A DNA stretch of 64,000 bases from Armatimonadetes bacterium DC (GTDB lineage: Bacteria; Armatimonadota; Fimbriimonadia; Fimbriimonadales; GBS-DC). Under the pieces are notes generated by a model. The model did no database searches. It saw only the letters and a list, made by a program, of their open reading frames with translations, and was not told the DNA's origin. The position numbers and the translations under genes are program-made. The stretch lies in NCBI GenBank assembly GCA_001442985.1, contig LDYB01000007.1, positions 1 through 64,000 on the forward strand, given 5' to 3'. Of the stretch, positions 16,991-25,298 are shown piece by piece (position 1 is the first letter of the stretch; the number at the start of each line of letters is the position of its first letter).

Positions 16991-17623
16991 ATGGTTCGGC
17001 TTTATCTGGTACGCCACGGGCAGACCGCGTGGAACGAGGTCGGGCGCATTCAGGGGCATTCGGATGTGCCGCTGGATGCCGTCGGTTTGCGTCAGGCGGA
17101 GCAGACCGCCCGCTGGCTCGCCGAAACCCTCCCGAACCCGCAGGGCGTGTACACCAGCGACCTCCAGCGTGCGGCGCAAACCGCGGAGGCAATCGCACGC
17201 GCCCTCAACCGCCCGCTCTATCCCGAGCCGCGCCTGCGCGAACGATTCTGGGGCGACTGGGAGGGACTCACCCTTGACGAGGTGCGCGAACGCTACCCCG
17301 ATCAGCATCTGACCTACCTGTATGACCCCATCCACGGCACGCCACCGAACGCCGAGCCGATGGAGGCGTTCTGGGAGCGCGTGAGAGATTTCGCCCACAC
17401 GCTGTTCAAAACCCACGCGGAAGGCGACTGGGTGATTGTGGGGCACGGCGGGAGCCTGCGCATCATTTTGTGCGAGGTGCTGGCAGGGGATGTGCAGACC
17501 TATCGGCGCATTCGGCTGGACAACACCAGCATCTCTATTGTAGAACATACAGGCGAGCGCGTGTATGTGGCGCTGCTGAACTCCACGGTTCATCTGCAGG
17601 ACCCTTCGGTGGATGGCTTCTAA
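16991..17623 (+). CDS. Histidine phosphatase family protein (phosphoglycerate mutase-like)
   Basis: 210 residues. The catalytic RHG motif is in YLVRHGQTAWNEVGRIQGHSD. TSDLQRAAQTAEAI, RLRERFWGDWEG and the second catalytic histidine in VIVGHGGSLR complete the active site. Members include cofactor-dependent phosphoglycerate mutases, alpha-ribazole phosphatase (CobC) and broad phosphatases. The CobC-like LRERxxGxWEG stretch is present, but no cobalamin genes flank it. The specific substrate is undetermined. Confidence 0.88.
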   Translation: MVRLYLVRHGQTAWNEVGRIQGHSDVPLDAVGLRQAEQTARWLAETLPNPQGVYTSDLQRAAQTAEAIARALNRPLYPEPRLRERFWGDWEGLTLDEVRERYPDQHLTYLYDPIHGTPPNAEPMEAFWERVRDFAHTLFKTHAEGDWVIVGHGGSLRIILCEVLAGDVQTYRRIRLDNTSISIVEHTGERVYVALLNSTVHLQDPSVDGF

Positions 17624-17641
17624 CATGTAAGGTGAGCCAAG

Positions 17642-18298
17642 ATGTGCTGGCTCAGGCGCGTCGGTGTGGTTGTGTGTCGTCCCTATGCGTGGCGGGCGGC
17701 GCTCTTGACAAAGGCGTCGCCTCTGGACTGGGAGGTTCGGCTTGCGCAGGCACTGGTGCAGGCGACCGAGACCATCAAGCTGATTCTGGGCGTGGGCGAG
17801 CCGCTGATTGGGCGGTTGCTGCTGCTGGACGCCCTGCAGATGCGCTGGCGCGAACTGAAACTGCGCAAAGACCCCAACTGCCCCGTGTGTGGCGAGAACC
17901 CCACCGTGCGCGAGCTGATTGACTACGCCGAGTTCTGTGGCATACGCGGGGAGGAGGCGCCCGTGCAGACCGAGGGGCTGCCCTGCATCACGCCTGCGCA
18001 GCTCAAGGAGCGGCTGGAGCGCGGCGAGCCGCTGGTGATTCTGGATGTGCGCGAGCCGTTTGAACTGCAAATCAGCCGACTGCCGTACCCGTTCCGACAC
18101 ATCCCGATGGGCGAGGTGCTGGAGCGCGTGCATGAGCTGAACCCCGCGGACGAGATTGTGGTGGTGTGCCGTTCGGGCGGGCGGAGCGCCCAAATTGCGC
18201 GCCTGCTGCAGACGATGGGCTTCGGCAAGGTCAAAAACCTGATTGGTGGCGTCAACGCCTACGCGCAGGAGGTGGACCCAAGCATTTCAGTGTATTGA
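17642..18298 (+). pseudogene. 5'-truncated MoeB/ThiF-rhodanese protein
   Basis: 218 residues. From residue about 40 the sequence reads as the C-terminal end of a MoeB/ThiF adenylyltransferase: ATETIKLILGVGEPLIGRLLLLDAL, RELKLRKDPNCPVCGENP, the second half of its zinc site. A rhodanese domain follows with active-site loop VVCRSGGRSAQ and LIGGVNAYAQEVD. The nucleotide-binding Rossmann domain, the catalytic Cys and the first CxxC are missing. The first 35 residues look like frameshifted family sequence; another frame reads CVAGGALDKGVASGLGG. It lies 19 nt after the histidine phosphatase gene. The rhodanese part could still be functional if translated. Confidence 0.75.
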
Positions 18299-18318
18299 GG
18301 TGGGCGTTTGGGAGGGAT

Positions 18319-18633
18319 ATGGAGCGGTGCGAGCACTGCGGCACACTGAACGAGGGTTGTGCGAGAGCAGAAACTCCAAGCGATGTTTGCTCCCAGAAAG
18401 CAGGAATCCTTCCCCGCGAGGCGAATCTGCCTTGCAAGGAGGTGAGAGCCTCACTCCACAATCGAGCGAGTTGGGAAGCCTTCTGGGCGTGGCGTCGTGT
18501 GCCCACTCATTTTGAGCGCGGATGGCGCACTGAGCTCTTGTTGTGTTATTGGGCGTCTCCTATGCCTCCGAAGAAGGTAGCGGTTTGCTTTCTGCAGAAA
18601 GGCGAGCGCCACAAAAAAGGTCAACGCTCGTAA
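18319..18633 (+). CDS. Small hypothetical protein with Cys pair motif
   Basis: A 104-residue reading frame from ATG 18319, 20 nt after the rhodanese stop. It begins MERCEHCGTLNEGCARAET, a CxxC plus further Cys that could bind zinc. The rest is Trp-, Lys- and Arg-rich with no family I recognise. GGGAGGG lies only 2 nt before the ATG, too close for an ideal ribosome site. The frame may be a chance reading or a remnant. The sequence from here to 18950 holds no convincing gene other than this. Confidence 0.3.
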   Translation: MERCEHCGTLNEGCARAETPSDVCSQKAGILPREANLPCKEVRASLHNRASWEAFWAWRRVPTHFERGWRTELLLCYWASPMPPKKVAVCFLQKGERHKKGQRS

Positions 18634-18703
18634 CAGGTTCTTTCGTGTTCCACCTCCAAGTGTCCCTGCTTGAACTCAAATAGTGCGTTCCTGCTCGCGC
18701 TCT

Positions 18704-18861
18704 GAGGGTGTTCGAAAAATTCTCTTATGTGCCCGACGGCTGAAGCCGTTCCTATGAGACGAAGCCGACCTTCGTCGGCTAAAACAGCCAGCGCAGGCTG
18801 GCTTTGTTTCTTAGGAACGGGTTCACCCGTCCTGTTCAGCGGTGATTTTCCGAACACCCTC
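18704..18861. mobile_element. 158-bp MITE with 17-bp inverted termini and 9-bp target duplication
   Basis: Termini 18704-18720 and 18845-18861 are inverted repeats matching at 16 of 17 positions (GAGGGTGTTCG outermost). They are flanked directly by identical 9-bp direct repeats TCGCGCTCT at 18695-18703 and 18862-18870. The interior is a chain of small hairpins (around 18731, 18762, 18788 and 18817) with no coding capacity. This is a classical non-autonomous transposable element. The parent transposase is not in the window. Confidence 0.85.
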
Positions 18862-18950
18862 TCGCGCTCTTGACTAAACCCCGTCCGGCATGCGGCATGC
18901 TATAGTAATTTTGCGCATGTTCTGCACAAAGCGTTTGAGGAGGCACTGCG

Positions 18951-19925
18951 ATGAAACGGACAAACCTCTTGTTGCTGGGGTACGACGCCGAGGGGCAGTT
19001 GACCAGCCTGCAGAAGCAAGGAGAGAGCGTGGGCTGGGTGTATGAGTATGACGGTTTGGGTCGTCGGGTGCGGGCGGTGCGTGGCACGCTTCAGGTGGCA
19101 TATCTTTATTCAGGCGATACGGTGGTGGCAGAGCGTGTGAATGGGGAGTGGGTATACTACGGGTACGGTAGTGTGATGTACGCCCAGTCATCCAGCACGG
19201 GGACTGAGTTCAAGCACTGGAACTTGCGTGGGGACTTAGCCGCGAAGTCCACTGCCAGTGGTGCGTACCTGCCTGCGCCCCTCACGGACGCCTTCGGCGA
19301 TTTGGTAAGCGGCACACGGGAGACTTACGACTGGAACGGGGCGTGGGGTTATCGGAATGAGCCGTTCAGTGGCGGGTTGGAGAAGGTGGGGGTTCGGTGG
19401 TATGACCCTGCAGTAGGGCGGTTTTTGCAGATGGATCCGTGGCTGGGGGATATTTATCAGCCGCTGACGCTGAACGGGTATGGGTATTGCTTGAATGACC
19501 CGCTGCAGTGCGTGGATCCGAGAGGGCTGTGGTACATCAAAATAGGATTCTCTCTCGATATAACCTTCGGTGGGTGGGTGAACCTGGAAATCGGTATTGG
19601 TGTAGGAACAGATCCTGGAGGGAGAATCGTGGGGCGACCATACATCAACACTGGGATAGGTGGAGGTGCTCCCCCTGCAGCAAGTGTTGGTATTCGGATC
19701 GGTGTCAGCCCAGGAGGGAATCTGCCCCCAAGAGGTGTGCCTAGAAACGATTTTGCAGGCACAGTGGGGATTACGACACCTGTGTGCGGTATTGATGTCA
19801 ATATTCCAATAAATATTCCTGTACCTGGCTGGCGCGACCCTGAATACGGGATTACCGTCGGTCCGACTTTTCCTCCGGGAATGCCGATGCTATACGGGGG
19901 TGTATCACAAACAATATGGCTGTGA
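18951..19925 (+). CDS. Rhs/YD-repeat C-terminal module A with variable tip
   Basis: 324 residues. After MKRTNLLL the sequence enters Rhs material abruptly ([25 protein letters not shown]). It continues into the Rhs-associated core: [37 protein letters not shown] (about residues 150-190). After DPRG a unique tip of about 135 Gly/Pro-rich residues follows with repeated short beta-like segments. The large N-terminal shell and any export signal are missing, so this is an orphan 3' module. It does have a ribosome site (GAGGAGG, 8 nt before ATG) and a TATAGT box. Rhs tips are usually toxins and the gene behind encodes immunity, but no toxin fold can be named here. Confidence 0.75.
   Translation: MKRTNLLLLGYDAEGQLTSLQKQGESVGWVYEYDGLGRRVRAVRGTLQVAYLYSGDTVVAERVNGEWVYYGYGSVMYAQSSSTGTEFKHWNLRGDLAAKSTASGAYLPAPLTDAFGDLVSGTRETYDWNGAWGYRNEPFSGGLEKVGVRWYDPAVGRFLQMDPWLGDIYQPLTLNGYGYCLNDPLQCVDPRGLWYIKIGFSLDITFGGWVNLEIGIGVGTDPGGRIVGRPYINTGIGGGAPPAASVGIRIGVSPGGNLPPRGVPRNDFAGTVGITTPVCGIDVNIPINIPVPGWRDPEYGITVGPTFPPGMPMLYGGVSQTIWL
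19200..19520 (+). repeat. Rhs core repeat, copy A (copy B at about 20836-21163)
   Basis: The two Rhs modules share a core of about 325 bp. It includes an essentially identical tract from the GGATCC at 19433 to the DPRG/DPSG codons (19433-19519 and 21073-21162). Sequence identity stops right after the DP-x-G codons, where the tips begin. This long identical tract can support recombination that swaps tips. Confidence 0.75.
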
Positions 19926-20347
19926 AACAAAAAACTTTCAGAGTGGCTGCCGATATGGCACAGATTGTGAGGGAGTTCCGCCAGAGGTACTGGCGATGGC
20001 ACATCAGACTGCCATTTGGCTTGATTCTGTTGCCCATGCTGCCGTTTGCGTGCTTCCTTTCTTTTCTGTTTTACATCGAGGAGTGTGCATTAGAGGAGCT
20101 GGCTGCGCCAGAGAAAAGGTGTCCCCATAGGAGTGGTCTTGTTCGAGGTCTCGTTACCATCACAAAAGAGGTGATACGCTCCGGCTTCGTGAGCATAAGC
20201 TGGGATGTGGCAGATGAGTCGCTTGCCGATTGGCTTCAGCGCACGCATCGCGCTTTGTTTTCAGGGGGCTTGGTCGTATCTCTTGTCGTGGAGACGATTG
20301 CTTCTTTGGTGATATGGTACGCGCTGCTTTTGTCGATTGTGCAATAG
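19916..20347 (+). CDS. Membrane protein behind Rhs module A, candidate immunity protein
   Basis: 143 residues overlapping the Rhs module by 10 nt. Two or three hydrophobic helices are visible ([20 protein letters not shown] near residue 35 and [20 protein letters not shown] at the C-terminus) with a Cys-containing loop between. No family is recognised. The tight overlap with a variable Rhs tip is the classical place for a cognate immunity gene, and a membrane immunity protein would fit a membrane-acting tip. This is inference from position only. Confidence 0.5.
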   Translation: MAVKQKTFRVAADMAQIVREFRQRYWRWHIRLPFGLILLPMLPFACFLSFLFYIEECALEELAAPEKRCPHRSGLVRGLVTITKEVIRSGFVSISWDVADESLADWLQRTHRALFSGGLVVSLVVETIASLVIWYALLLSIVQ

Positions 20348-20371
20348 CTGCACCCGGCTGGAGGAGGAGAG

Positions 20372-20800
20372 ATGAAGAGCAAGGTGCTGATTTTTCTGTT
20401 TGTAGGTTTAGCACTTGTTGTTGTGTGCTGCGGCACTGGTATTTACTTGGTTGTCCGCAACACTGTTTCGGGCTATCAGGAGATATCATCCACAGGCTTA
20501 CGAGTAGTGGAGCTCCTGAACAGGAACGCCTACGCATCGGTGGTAGAAATGGTGGCTCCATCATCGCGTGGGAATTTGTCAGAGCCTATCATTCGCCAGC
20601 GGTGGGAAATCTTCACACGCGCGATTGGAGGGGCGCGCACATGGGGCGTTCACGACTTCAATATCCAGTCGTTCGGTACTCGACAGCAAGCGAGTTTACG
20701 GATATGGGTTCGCGGGGACAAGGGGGAAGGCAGGGTAGACATCGAGTTTCAACAGCAGGGCGATAAGTGGTGGATTACGGACTTGAAATGGGTATGGTAA
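20372..20800 (+). CDS. Membrane-anchored small protein in the Rhs array
   Basis: 142 residues. An N-terminal hydrophobic helix (VLIFLFVGLALVVVCCGTG) anchors an alpha+beta domain ending GEGRVDIEFQQQGDKWWITDLKW, a layout seen in SnoaL/DUF4864-like folds. It follows GGAGGAGGAGAG and so is probably translated. It lies between Rhs modules A and B and may be a second immunity or accessory gene. Function unknown. Confidence 0.45.
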   Translation: MKSKVLIFLFVGLALVVVCCGTGIYLVVRNTVSGYQEISSTGLRVVELLNRNAYASVVEMVAPSSRGNLSEPIIRQRWEIFTRAIGGARTWGVHDFNIQSFGTRQQASLRIWVRGDKGEGRVDIEFQQQGDKWWITDLKWVW

Positions 20801-20817
20801 ATGTGGGGTAAACCGAC

Positions 20818-21480
20818 ATGGTTACTCGCTTCAGCACGGGAACGGAATATCAGCACTGGAGCTGGCGCGGGGATCTGGTGGCGAAGCCCACCGCCAGTGG
20901 CACATATTCGCCTGCGCCGATAACCGATGCGTTTGGCGACACGGTAAGCGGCACACGGGAGACTTACGACTGGAACGGGGCGTGGGGTTATCGGAACGAG
21001 CCGTTCAGTGGTGGGTTGCAAAAAGTGGGTGTGCGCTGGTACGACCCTGTGGTAGGGCGGTTTTTGCAGCTGGATCCATGGCTGGGGGATATTTATCAGC
21101 CGCTGACGCTGAACGGGTATGGGTATTGCTTGAATGACCCGCTGCAGTGCGTGGATCCGAGTGGCAAACTTCCAGTAATTGCGGTCATTTTGATAGGAGC
21201 AGTTAGTGGTGCAATTGCAGGCACGGTAACTGAAATTATCATCCAGTCCATAGATGACAAACCCGGCATAAACTGGGGCGATGTTGGTCAGGAAGCCATC
21301 GGCGGGGCTGTCGGAGGCGGGATTGCAGGACCTGTAAGTGGAAGGATCTTGCGCCCTGTAGGCAAATGGTGTGCCCGCCGGTTTTTTGGTCCGGGTCTCG
21401 GCGAAGGAAGACCGACCTTGCGAGCCAGCCGAAATCGGTGTCTTTACAACAAGTGTGATGGAGGAAGCGATAATGTCTGA
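20818..21480 (+). CDS. Rhs C-terminal module B with glycine-zipper tip
   Basis: 220 residues. The first 120 repeat the Rhs core of module A, in places identical at DNA level ([16 protein letters not shown], then [21 protein letters not shown]). The tip differs completely: [18 protein letters not shown] and [20 protein letters not shown] form a glycine-zipper region often found before toxin domains, and a short basic Cys-containing end follows. No good ribosome site precedes ATG 20818 and the N-terminus is a truncated core, so it may be a silent cassette kept for recombination into a full-length Rhs gene elsewhere. Confidence 0.65.
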   Translation: MVTRFSTGTEYQHWSWRGDLVAKPTASGTYSPAPITDAFGDTVSGTRETYDWNGAWGYRNEPFSGGLQKVGVRWYDPVVGRFLQLDPWLGDIYQPLTLNGYGYCLNDPLQCVDPSGKLPVIAVILIGAVSGAIAGTVTEIIIQSIDDKPGINWGDVGQEAIGGAVGGGIAGPVSGRILRPVGKWCARRFFGPGLGEGRPTLRASRNRCLYNKCDGGSDNV

Positions 21481-21823
21481 ACACCATCAAAAACCGGCAA
21501 AGGAAGAGAACCCTCACGAGGAAGGGAAGAATTCAGCGTTTCGAACGGTACTGTATACTTCCCTCGCAGGAGGGGGTAGTGGGATTTTTGTGTCGGTCAT
21601 GCTTGGCGAAAGTCGCCAAGAACTTGTGAAAAATCCCATGGATGTTGTTATTTTTCTACTCTTAGTTGCTGTAGGGAACGTACTGGGAATTATCGTTGGG
21701 CATCGTTTGGGAAACTCCTGTGAGTCTCGGCTTGGTTGCCGATGTATTTTGGCGGTTATTCTCGCGTTTTTGGCTTCTCTGGTCTTGCCGATAGGGTATA
21801 TTGTGTTCAAGAGGTTCTCTTAG
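21473..21823 (+). CDS. Membrane protein behind Rhs module B, candidate immunity protein
   Basis: 116 residues from ATG 21473, overlapping the end of Rhs module B by 8 nt. A charged N-terminus ([20 protein letters not shown]) is followed by three hydrophobic helices, including [20 protein letters not shown] and [18 protein letters not shown]. No family is recognised. Position and overlap suggest an immunity protein for tip B. It is unrelated in sequence to the gene behind module A, as expected for tip-specific immunity. It converges with the flippase gene at 21840. Confidence 0.5.
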   Translation: MSEHHQKPAKEENPHEEGKNSAFRTVLYTSLAGGGSGIFVSVMLGESRQELVKNPMDVVIFLLLVAVGNVLGIIVGHRLGNSCESRLGCRCILAVILAFLASLVLPIGYIVFKRFS

Positions 21824-21839
21824 AATCTGCTGGCGCCTT

Positions 21840-23168
21840 TCAGGAGACAGTTTCGCCGACGGGCACGCGCCGTGCGAGATGCACACCCAGATAGGCAATT
21901 TCCGCCAGCGCCGCCACCTGAAACGCCAGCGTGCCGACCGTCAGCCCCACATACGCGCCGTGCTGGCTCCAGTCCCCTGCAAGCCACGCGCCTGCAAAAA
22001 GCAACCCCGTGTTGACCAGCAGGTTCAGCGCCATGCCCCGGTAGATCACTGGCGTCTGTTTGCGCAGAATCAGCACCCCACGCAGGGTGGAGCCGATTGC
22101 GGTGAAGGCAGGCAGGAGCAGGCAGAGCAGAACGCCATAGCGTACAGGCTTCAGTTCAGGCGCCAGCGCCAGCACTCTATCGGTGAACAGGGTGAGCAAC
22201 GGGGTGAACCCCACAGCCGCCAGAAACCCCGATGTGCCCAGCGCTACCCACAGGGTGAAACGCCTGAGCGTCTCCATCGAGACGCCCTGTTGCAGGGCTG
22301 CCACCGCCGCTTCTTGAAGCGCCATGCCCCAGCTGCGCACAATCAGCAGCGAGCCGAACACCACCGTCCACGACGCCAGCGTGATTTCGGGTTCGGGCAT
22401 GCGAGCCAGTGCGCTCGCCGTAATCGGATGCACCAGCAGGGTCAACAGCGTGGTGAGCGCCAGCGGCAGGTGGAACCGCCAGATGGCGCGGAGCGTTAGC
22501 GTGGGCGACTCTTCATGCACGGTCAGGACGCGCTCGCGTAGCACGGGATAGGCGAACAGAGTCGTAACGACCGCCTCCACGAACACGCCCGTCATCACCA
22601 TCAGCGCGCCCACGATTGCCCCCGGCAGGCGGTTCCACCACAGCAGCGCCAAGCCAACCGTCAAGATGCTCACAAGCCGTATCGCCGTGCCCCAGGTGAC
22701 GAATCGTGCGCCGCCGTAGCGCACCAGCACGCCCTGCAGAAACCGACGCCAGCCGATCAGCGCCGTCCAGAGCAACATCACGCGCATCGCGCTCCGTCCC
22801 GCCTCGCCAACCGCAGGGGGCAGCCCCATCAGGTGGAACGCAATCGCATCATAGAGAGGTGTGAACGCAATCAGCGCGGTGAGCAGGGTCAGCCCACTAA
22901 TCAGCAGCAACACAAAGCGCATCAGCGCCAGAAACGACTCGCGCCCCTGCACCAGCGCAATCGCCGTCGCCAGCAGCATAATCACGGGGCTTTCAATCAG
23001 AAGCGACAGCCCCAGCGCCGCGCCAAACCCCGCCAGATGGGTCGCCGAATCGGGGAAACGGCTGAGAATCGCGTTCGTGGCGGGCGATTCCATCATCATC
23101 AAGGTGAAACTGAGCGCCAGCGGAAGCCATAGCCAGAACAAAACGCGCGTGGAAACGACTCGTTCCAT
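21840..23168 (-). CDS. MOP-superfamily (MATE/ANKH-like) transporter
   Basis: 442 residues with about 12 membrane helices. The N-terminus LPLALSFTLMMMESPATNAI, then LIESPVIMLL, resembles bacterial ANKH/MATE-like members of the MOP flippase superfamily; the two internal halves have similar layouts. The substrate is unknown (lipid-linked sugar, drug or small anion). It is the last gene of a minus-strand run (amine oxidase, thioesterase, prmA, rsmE, this gene), 17 nt after rsmE. A GGTATCCT box lies 9 nt upstream of ATG 23168. Confidence 0.6.
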   Translation of the reverse strand: MERVVSTRVLFWLWLPLALSFTLMMMESPATNAILSRFPDSATHLAGFGAALGLSLLIESPVIMLLATAIALVQGRESFLALMRFVLLLISGLTLLTALIAFTPLYDAIAFHLMGLPPAVGEAGRSAMRVMLLWTALIGWRRFLQGVLVRYGGARFVTWGTAIRLVSILTVGLALLWWNRLPGAIVGALMVMTGVFVEAVVTTLFAYPVLRERVLTVHEESPTLTLRAIWRFHLPLALTTLLTLLVHPITASALARMPEPEITLASWTVVFGSLLIVRSWGMALQEAAVAALQQGVSMETLRRFTLWVALGTSGFLAAVGFTPLLTLFTDRVLALAPELKPVRYGVLLCLLLPAFTAIGSTLRGVLILRKQTPVIYRGMALNLLVNTGLLFAGAWLAGDWSQHGAYVGLTVGTLAFQVAALAEIAYLGVHLARRVPVGETVS

Positions 23169-23185
23169 ATGCCCAAGAGGATACC

Positions 23186-23965
23186 TCAGTTATCCTCCCA
23201 GCATGCCCAGAGTTGCGCCAGGGCATAAAACCCCGCGCTCTCCGTGCGCAACACCCGCGCCCCCAGCGAGACGGCGTAAACCGATTCGCTTTGCGCCATT
23301 CGCGCGCGCTCTTCAGGGCTAAATCCTCCTTCGGGACCGACCACCAGTGCCAGCGCCTGAAACGAAGCCATATCGGCTGCCTGCCACTCGCGCAGGAGCG
23401 CGTTCAGCAGGCGCGTGTGTTCCCACTCGTCCAGCACGAGGATGGGCTTTGGCAACGCCTCAAACGCCTCCCACCAATATTCAAACAGGCGAATCTGGGG
23501 CAATCGCGCGCGGCAGGCAAGCTCTGCCTCCTCGGCGGCGATTTTCTGCCAGCGCTCCTGTCGGGTGCGCCCTTTAGACGCCTCTAACTTCACCACCGAC
23601 CGCTGGCTGGGGGCAACCCACACCGCCGAAACGCCGCCCTGCACACACAGCCGTATCGCCTGCTCCAGCTTTTCGGAGCGCACCAGCGCCTGCAGCACCA
23701 CCACCTCCAGCGGCGGCTCGGTGGTGAGGGGATACTGTTGAATCAGCCGAAACTGCCCACGCTCGCCCAGCCGAGCGATCCATGCGTCGCCCGTGCCGTC
23801 CAGCAGGCAGATTCGGTCGCCAGAGCGCAGGCGTAGCACATGCGCCACCTGATGCGCCACCGCGCTGGGCAAAACGCCTTCCTTCAGCACTTCGGGCGCC
23901 ACGAAAAAGCGGGGCAGAGCGCGGGGACTCAACTCGCGCTCTTCTGGAACAGGCTGGCGGTCCAT
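23186..23965 (-). CDS. rsmE: 16S rRNA m3U1498 methyltransferase RsmE
   Basis: 259 residues. An N-terminal PUA-like domain contains VLRLRSGDRICLLDG. The SPOUT C-terminal half has ALVRSEKLEQAIRLCVQGG, LALVVGPEGGFSPEERA and the knot motif VSLGARVLRTESAGFYAL. It methylates U1498 in the decoding region of 16S rRNA. The start at 23965 lies 37 nt inside prmA; prmA-rsmE adjacency is widely conserved in bacteria, which supports both calls. Confidence 0.95.
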   Translation of the reverse strand: MDRQPVPEERELSPRALPRFFVAPEVLKEGVLPSAVAHQVAHVLRLRSGDRICLLDGTGDAWIARLGERGQFRLIQQYPLTTEPPLEVVVLQALVRSEKLEQAIRLCVQGGVSAVWVAPSQRSVVKLEASKGRTRQERWQKIAAEEAELACRARLPQIRLFEYWWEAFEALPKPILVLDEWEHTRLLNALLREWQAADMASFQALALVVGPEGGFSPEERARMAQSESVYAVSLGARVLRTESAGFYALAQLWACWEDN

Positions 23966-24795
23966 GTGCGGCGCTTGCGAAACTCCCCCAGAGTCAGCCC
24001 TTCCGCCTCAAGTGCCTTGCGCACCTCGCGCCAGTTGCGTCCAATCACCCCTGACGCCAGATAATAGCCCCCCGGCGCAAGCAGGGGCGGCAGCGTCGGC
24101 GCGTTCGCGATATGGAAGGTGCTGATGATGTTGCACGCGATAAAATCAAAAGTCTCGTTCAGGTCGTTCCAGTTGTCGCGCAGTTGTACCGTGACGCGCT
24201 CGCTCACGCCGTTGCGCATCACATTCTCCTGAGCGATCTGCACGGAGAGCGGGTCGTTGTCGATTGCCAGCACGCGGGCGGCACCCAGCTTCGCACAGGC
24301 AATCGCCAGAATACCCGTGCCCGTGCCCATATCCAGCACGCGCATGCCGGGCTGAAGCCACTGGTCAATCATCTCCAGGCAGAGGGCGGTGGTGGGGTGC
24401 CCACCTGTGCCGAACGCCAGTCCGGGGTCTAACAGAATCGTTTGCTCGTTCGGTTCGGGCTTGCGTTTGCTCCATGAGGGTTGCACGCGCAGGCGTTGCC
24501 CGAACTTGCGGCTGCGGAAGTGGCGTCGCCAGAGGGTGTGCCAGTCCTTTTCGGTGATGGTTTGCACCTGCACGGCGGCGACGGGGGGCAGGTCAAACTG
24601 CGGGAGCCGGTTCAGCTTTTCCTGAATTGCGGCGACGCGCTCCGATTCGGTTTCGGGGAGGTAGCCCACAAGGCGCGGCGGCTTGTCGCATAGCTGGACG
24701 CCCGTGCAACCTGACTCAATCATCACCGCCGCCACGGTGTCCCACACCTGAGGTGGGGCTATCACCTCGATGCTGAGCCAGCGTTCGTCCTGCAC
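23929..24795 (-). CDS. prmA: Ribosomal protein L11 methyltransferase PrmA
   Basis: 288 residues starting at GTG 24795. The longer frame upstream (to 25053) reads antisense to the thioesterase gene and has no family similarity. Motifs are DPGLAFGTGGHPTTALCLE, VLDMGTGTGILAIACAKLGA and FDFIACNII. It trimethylates L11 using AdoMet. A GGTATAAT box ends 7 nt before the GTG, implying a leaderless mRNA that starts at a GTG codon, which is unusual. rsmE overlaps its end. Confidence 0.94.
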   Translation of the reverse strand: MQDERWLSIEVIAPPQVWDTVAAVMIESGCTGVQLCDKPPRLVGYLPETESERVAAIQEKLNRLPQFDLPPVAAVQVQTITEKDWHTLWRRHFRSRKFGQRLRVQPSWSKRKPEPNEQTILLDPGLAFGTGGHPTTALCLEMIDQWLQPGMRVLDMGTGTGILAIACAKLGAARVLAIDNDPLSVQIAQENVMRNGVSERVTVQLRDNWNDLNETFDFIACNIISTFHIANAPTLPPLLAPGGYYLASGVIGRNWREVRKALEAEGLTLGEFRKRRTWTASLFQKSAS

Positions 24796-24802
24796 GGTGG
24801 GG

Positions 24803-24808
24803 ATTATA
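24803..24808 (-). promoter_or_regulatory. -10 element TATAAT of a leaderless promoter for prmA
   Basis: GGGTATAAT on the minus strand ends 7 nt before GTG 24795. It fixes the prmA start and overlaps the stop of the thioesterase gene. Confidence 0.65.
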
Positions 24809-25298
24809 CCCTGCTGGTGAGTTGCTGGCGTGCGGCGTCGCGACGGGCGAGCCGTTCGGCGCGGCGCTGGTCTGCCTGCTCCCACTTGAGGCGCTCCTCC
24901 TCGGTCTGGGGCAACACAGGCGGCACAGGGGTTGGGCGTCCCGAAGAATCCAGCGCCACATACACCAGATAGGCGACGGAAGTGATTCGCCGCTCGCCCG
25001 TGAGCAGGTTCTCCGCCTCCACCACCGCCTCCACTTCCATCGAGGTGCGCCACGAGCGGGTAATCCGCGCCCGCACATGCACCAGATTGCCCACATGCAC
25101 GGGCTGGCAGAAGTTGACGGAGTCTATCTCCACCGTTACGGCGGGGGCGCGCGCATGGCGTGAGGCGACAATCCCACCCGCTTCGTCAATCAGTTTCAGA
25201 ATCCAGCCGCCATGCACATTGCCCAGAGGGTTCGCGTGTTCGGGGTTCATCATCTGGGTCAGGATGACCTCAGTCTCTGCTGGGGTTCGCGCTTCCAT
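24804..25298 (-). CDS. Acyl-CoA thioesterase, hotdog fold (YciA/BACH type)
   Basis: 164 residues. The family pattern is visible in TQMMNPEHANPLGNVHGGWILKLIDEAGGIVASRHA, which includes the catalytic Asp/Glu of the hotdog helix, then VDSVNFCQPVHVGNLVHVRARI and LVYVALD. It cleaves acyl-CoA to free acid and CoA. ATG 25298 lies 7 nt after a GGTACAAT box and inside the 3' end of the amine oxidase gene (29-nt overlap). Confidence 0.9.
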   Translation of the reverse strand: MEARTPAETEVILTQMMNPEHANPLGNVHGGWILKLIDEAGGIVASRHARAPAVTVEIDSVNFCQPVHVGNLVHVRARITRSWRTSMEVEAVVEAENLLTGERRITSVAYLVYVALDSSGRPTPVPPVLPQTEEERLKWEQADQRRAERLARRDAARQQLTSRV

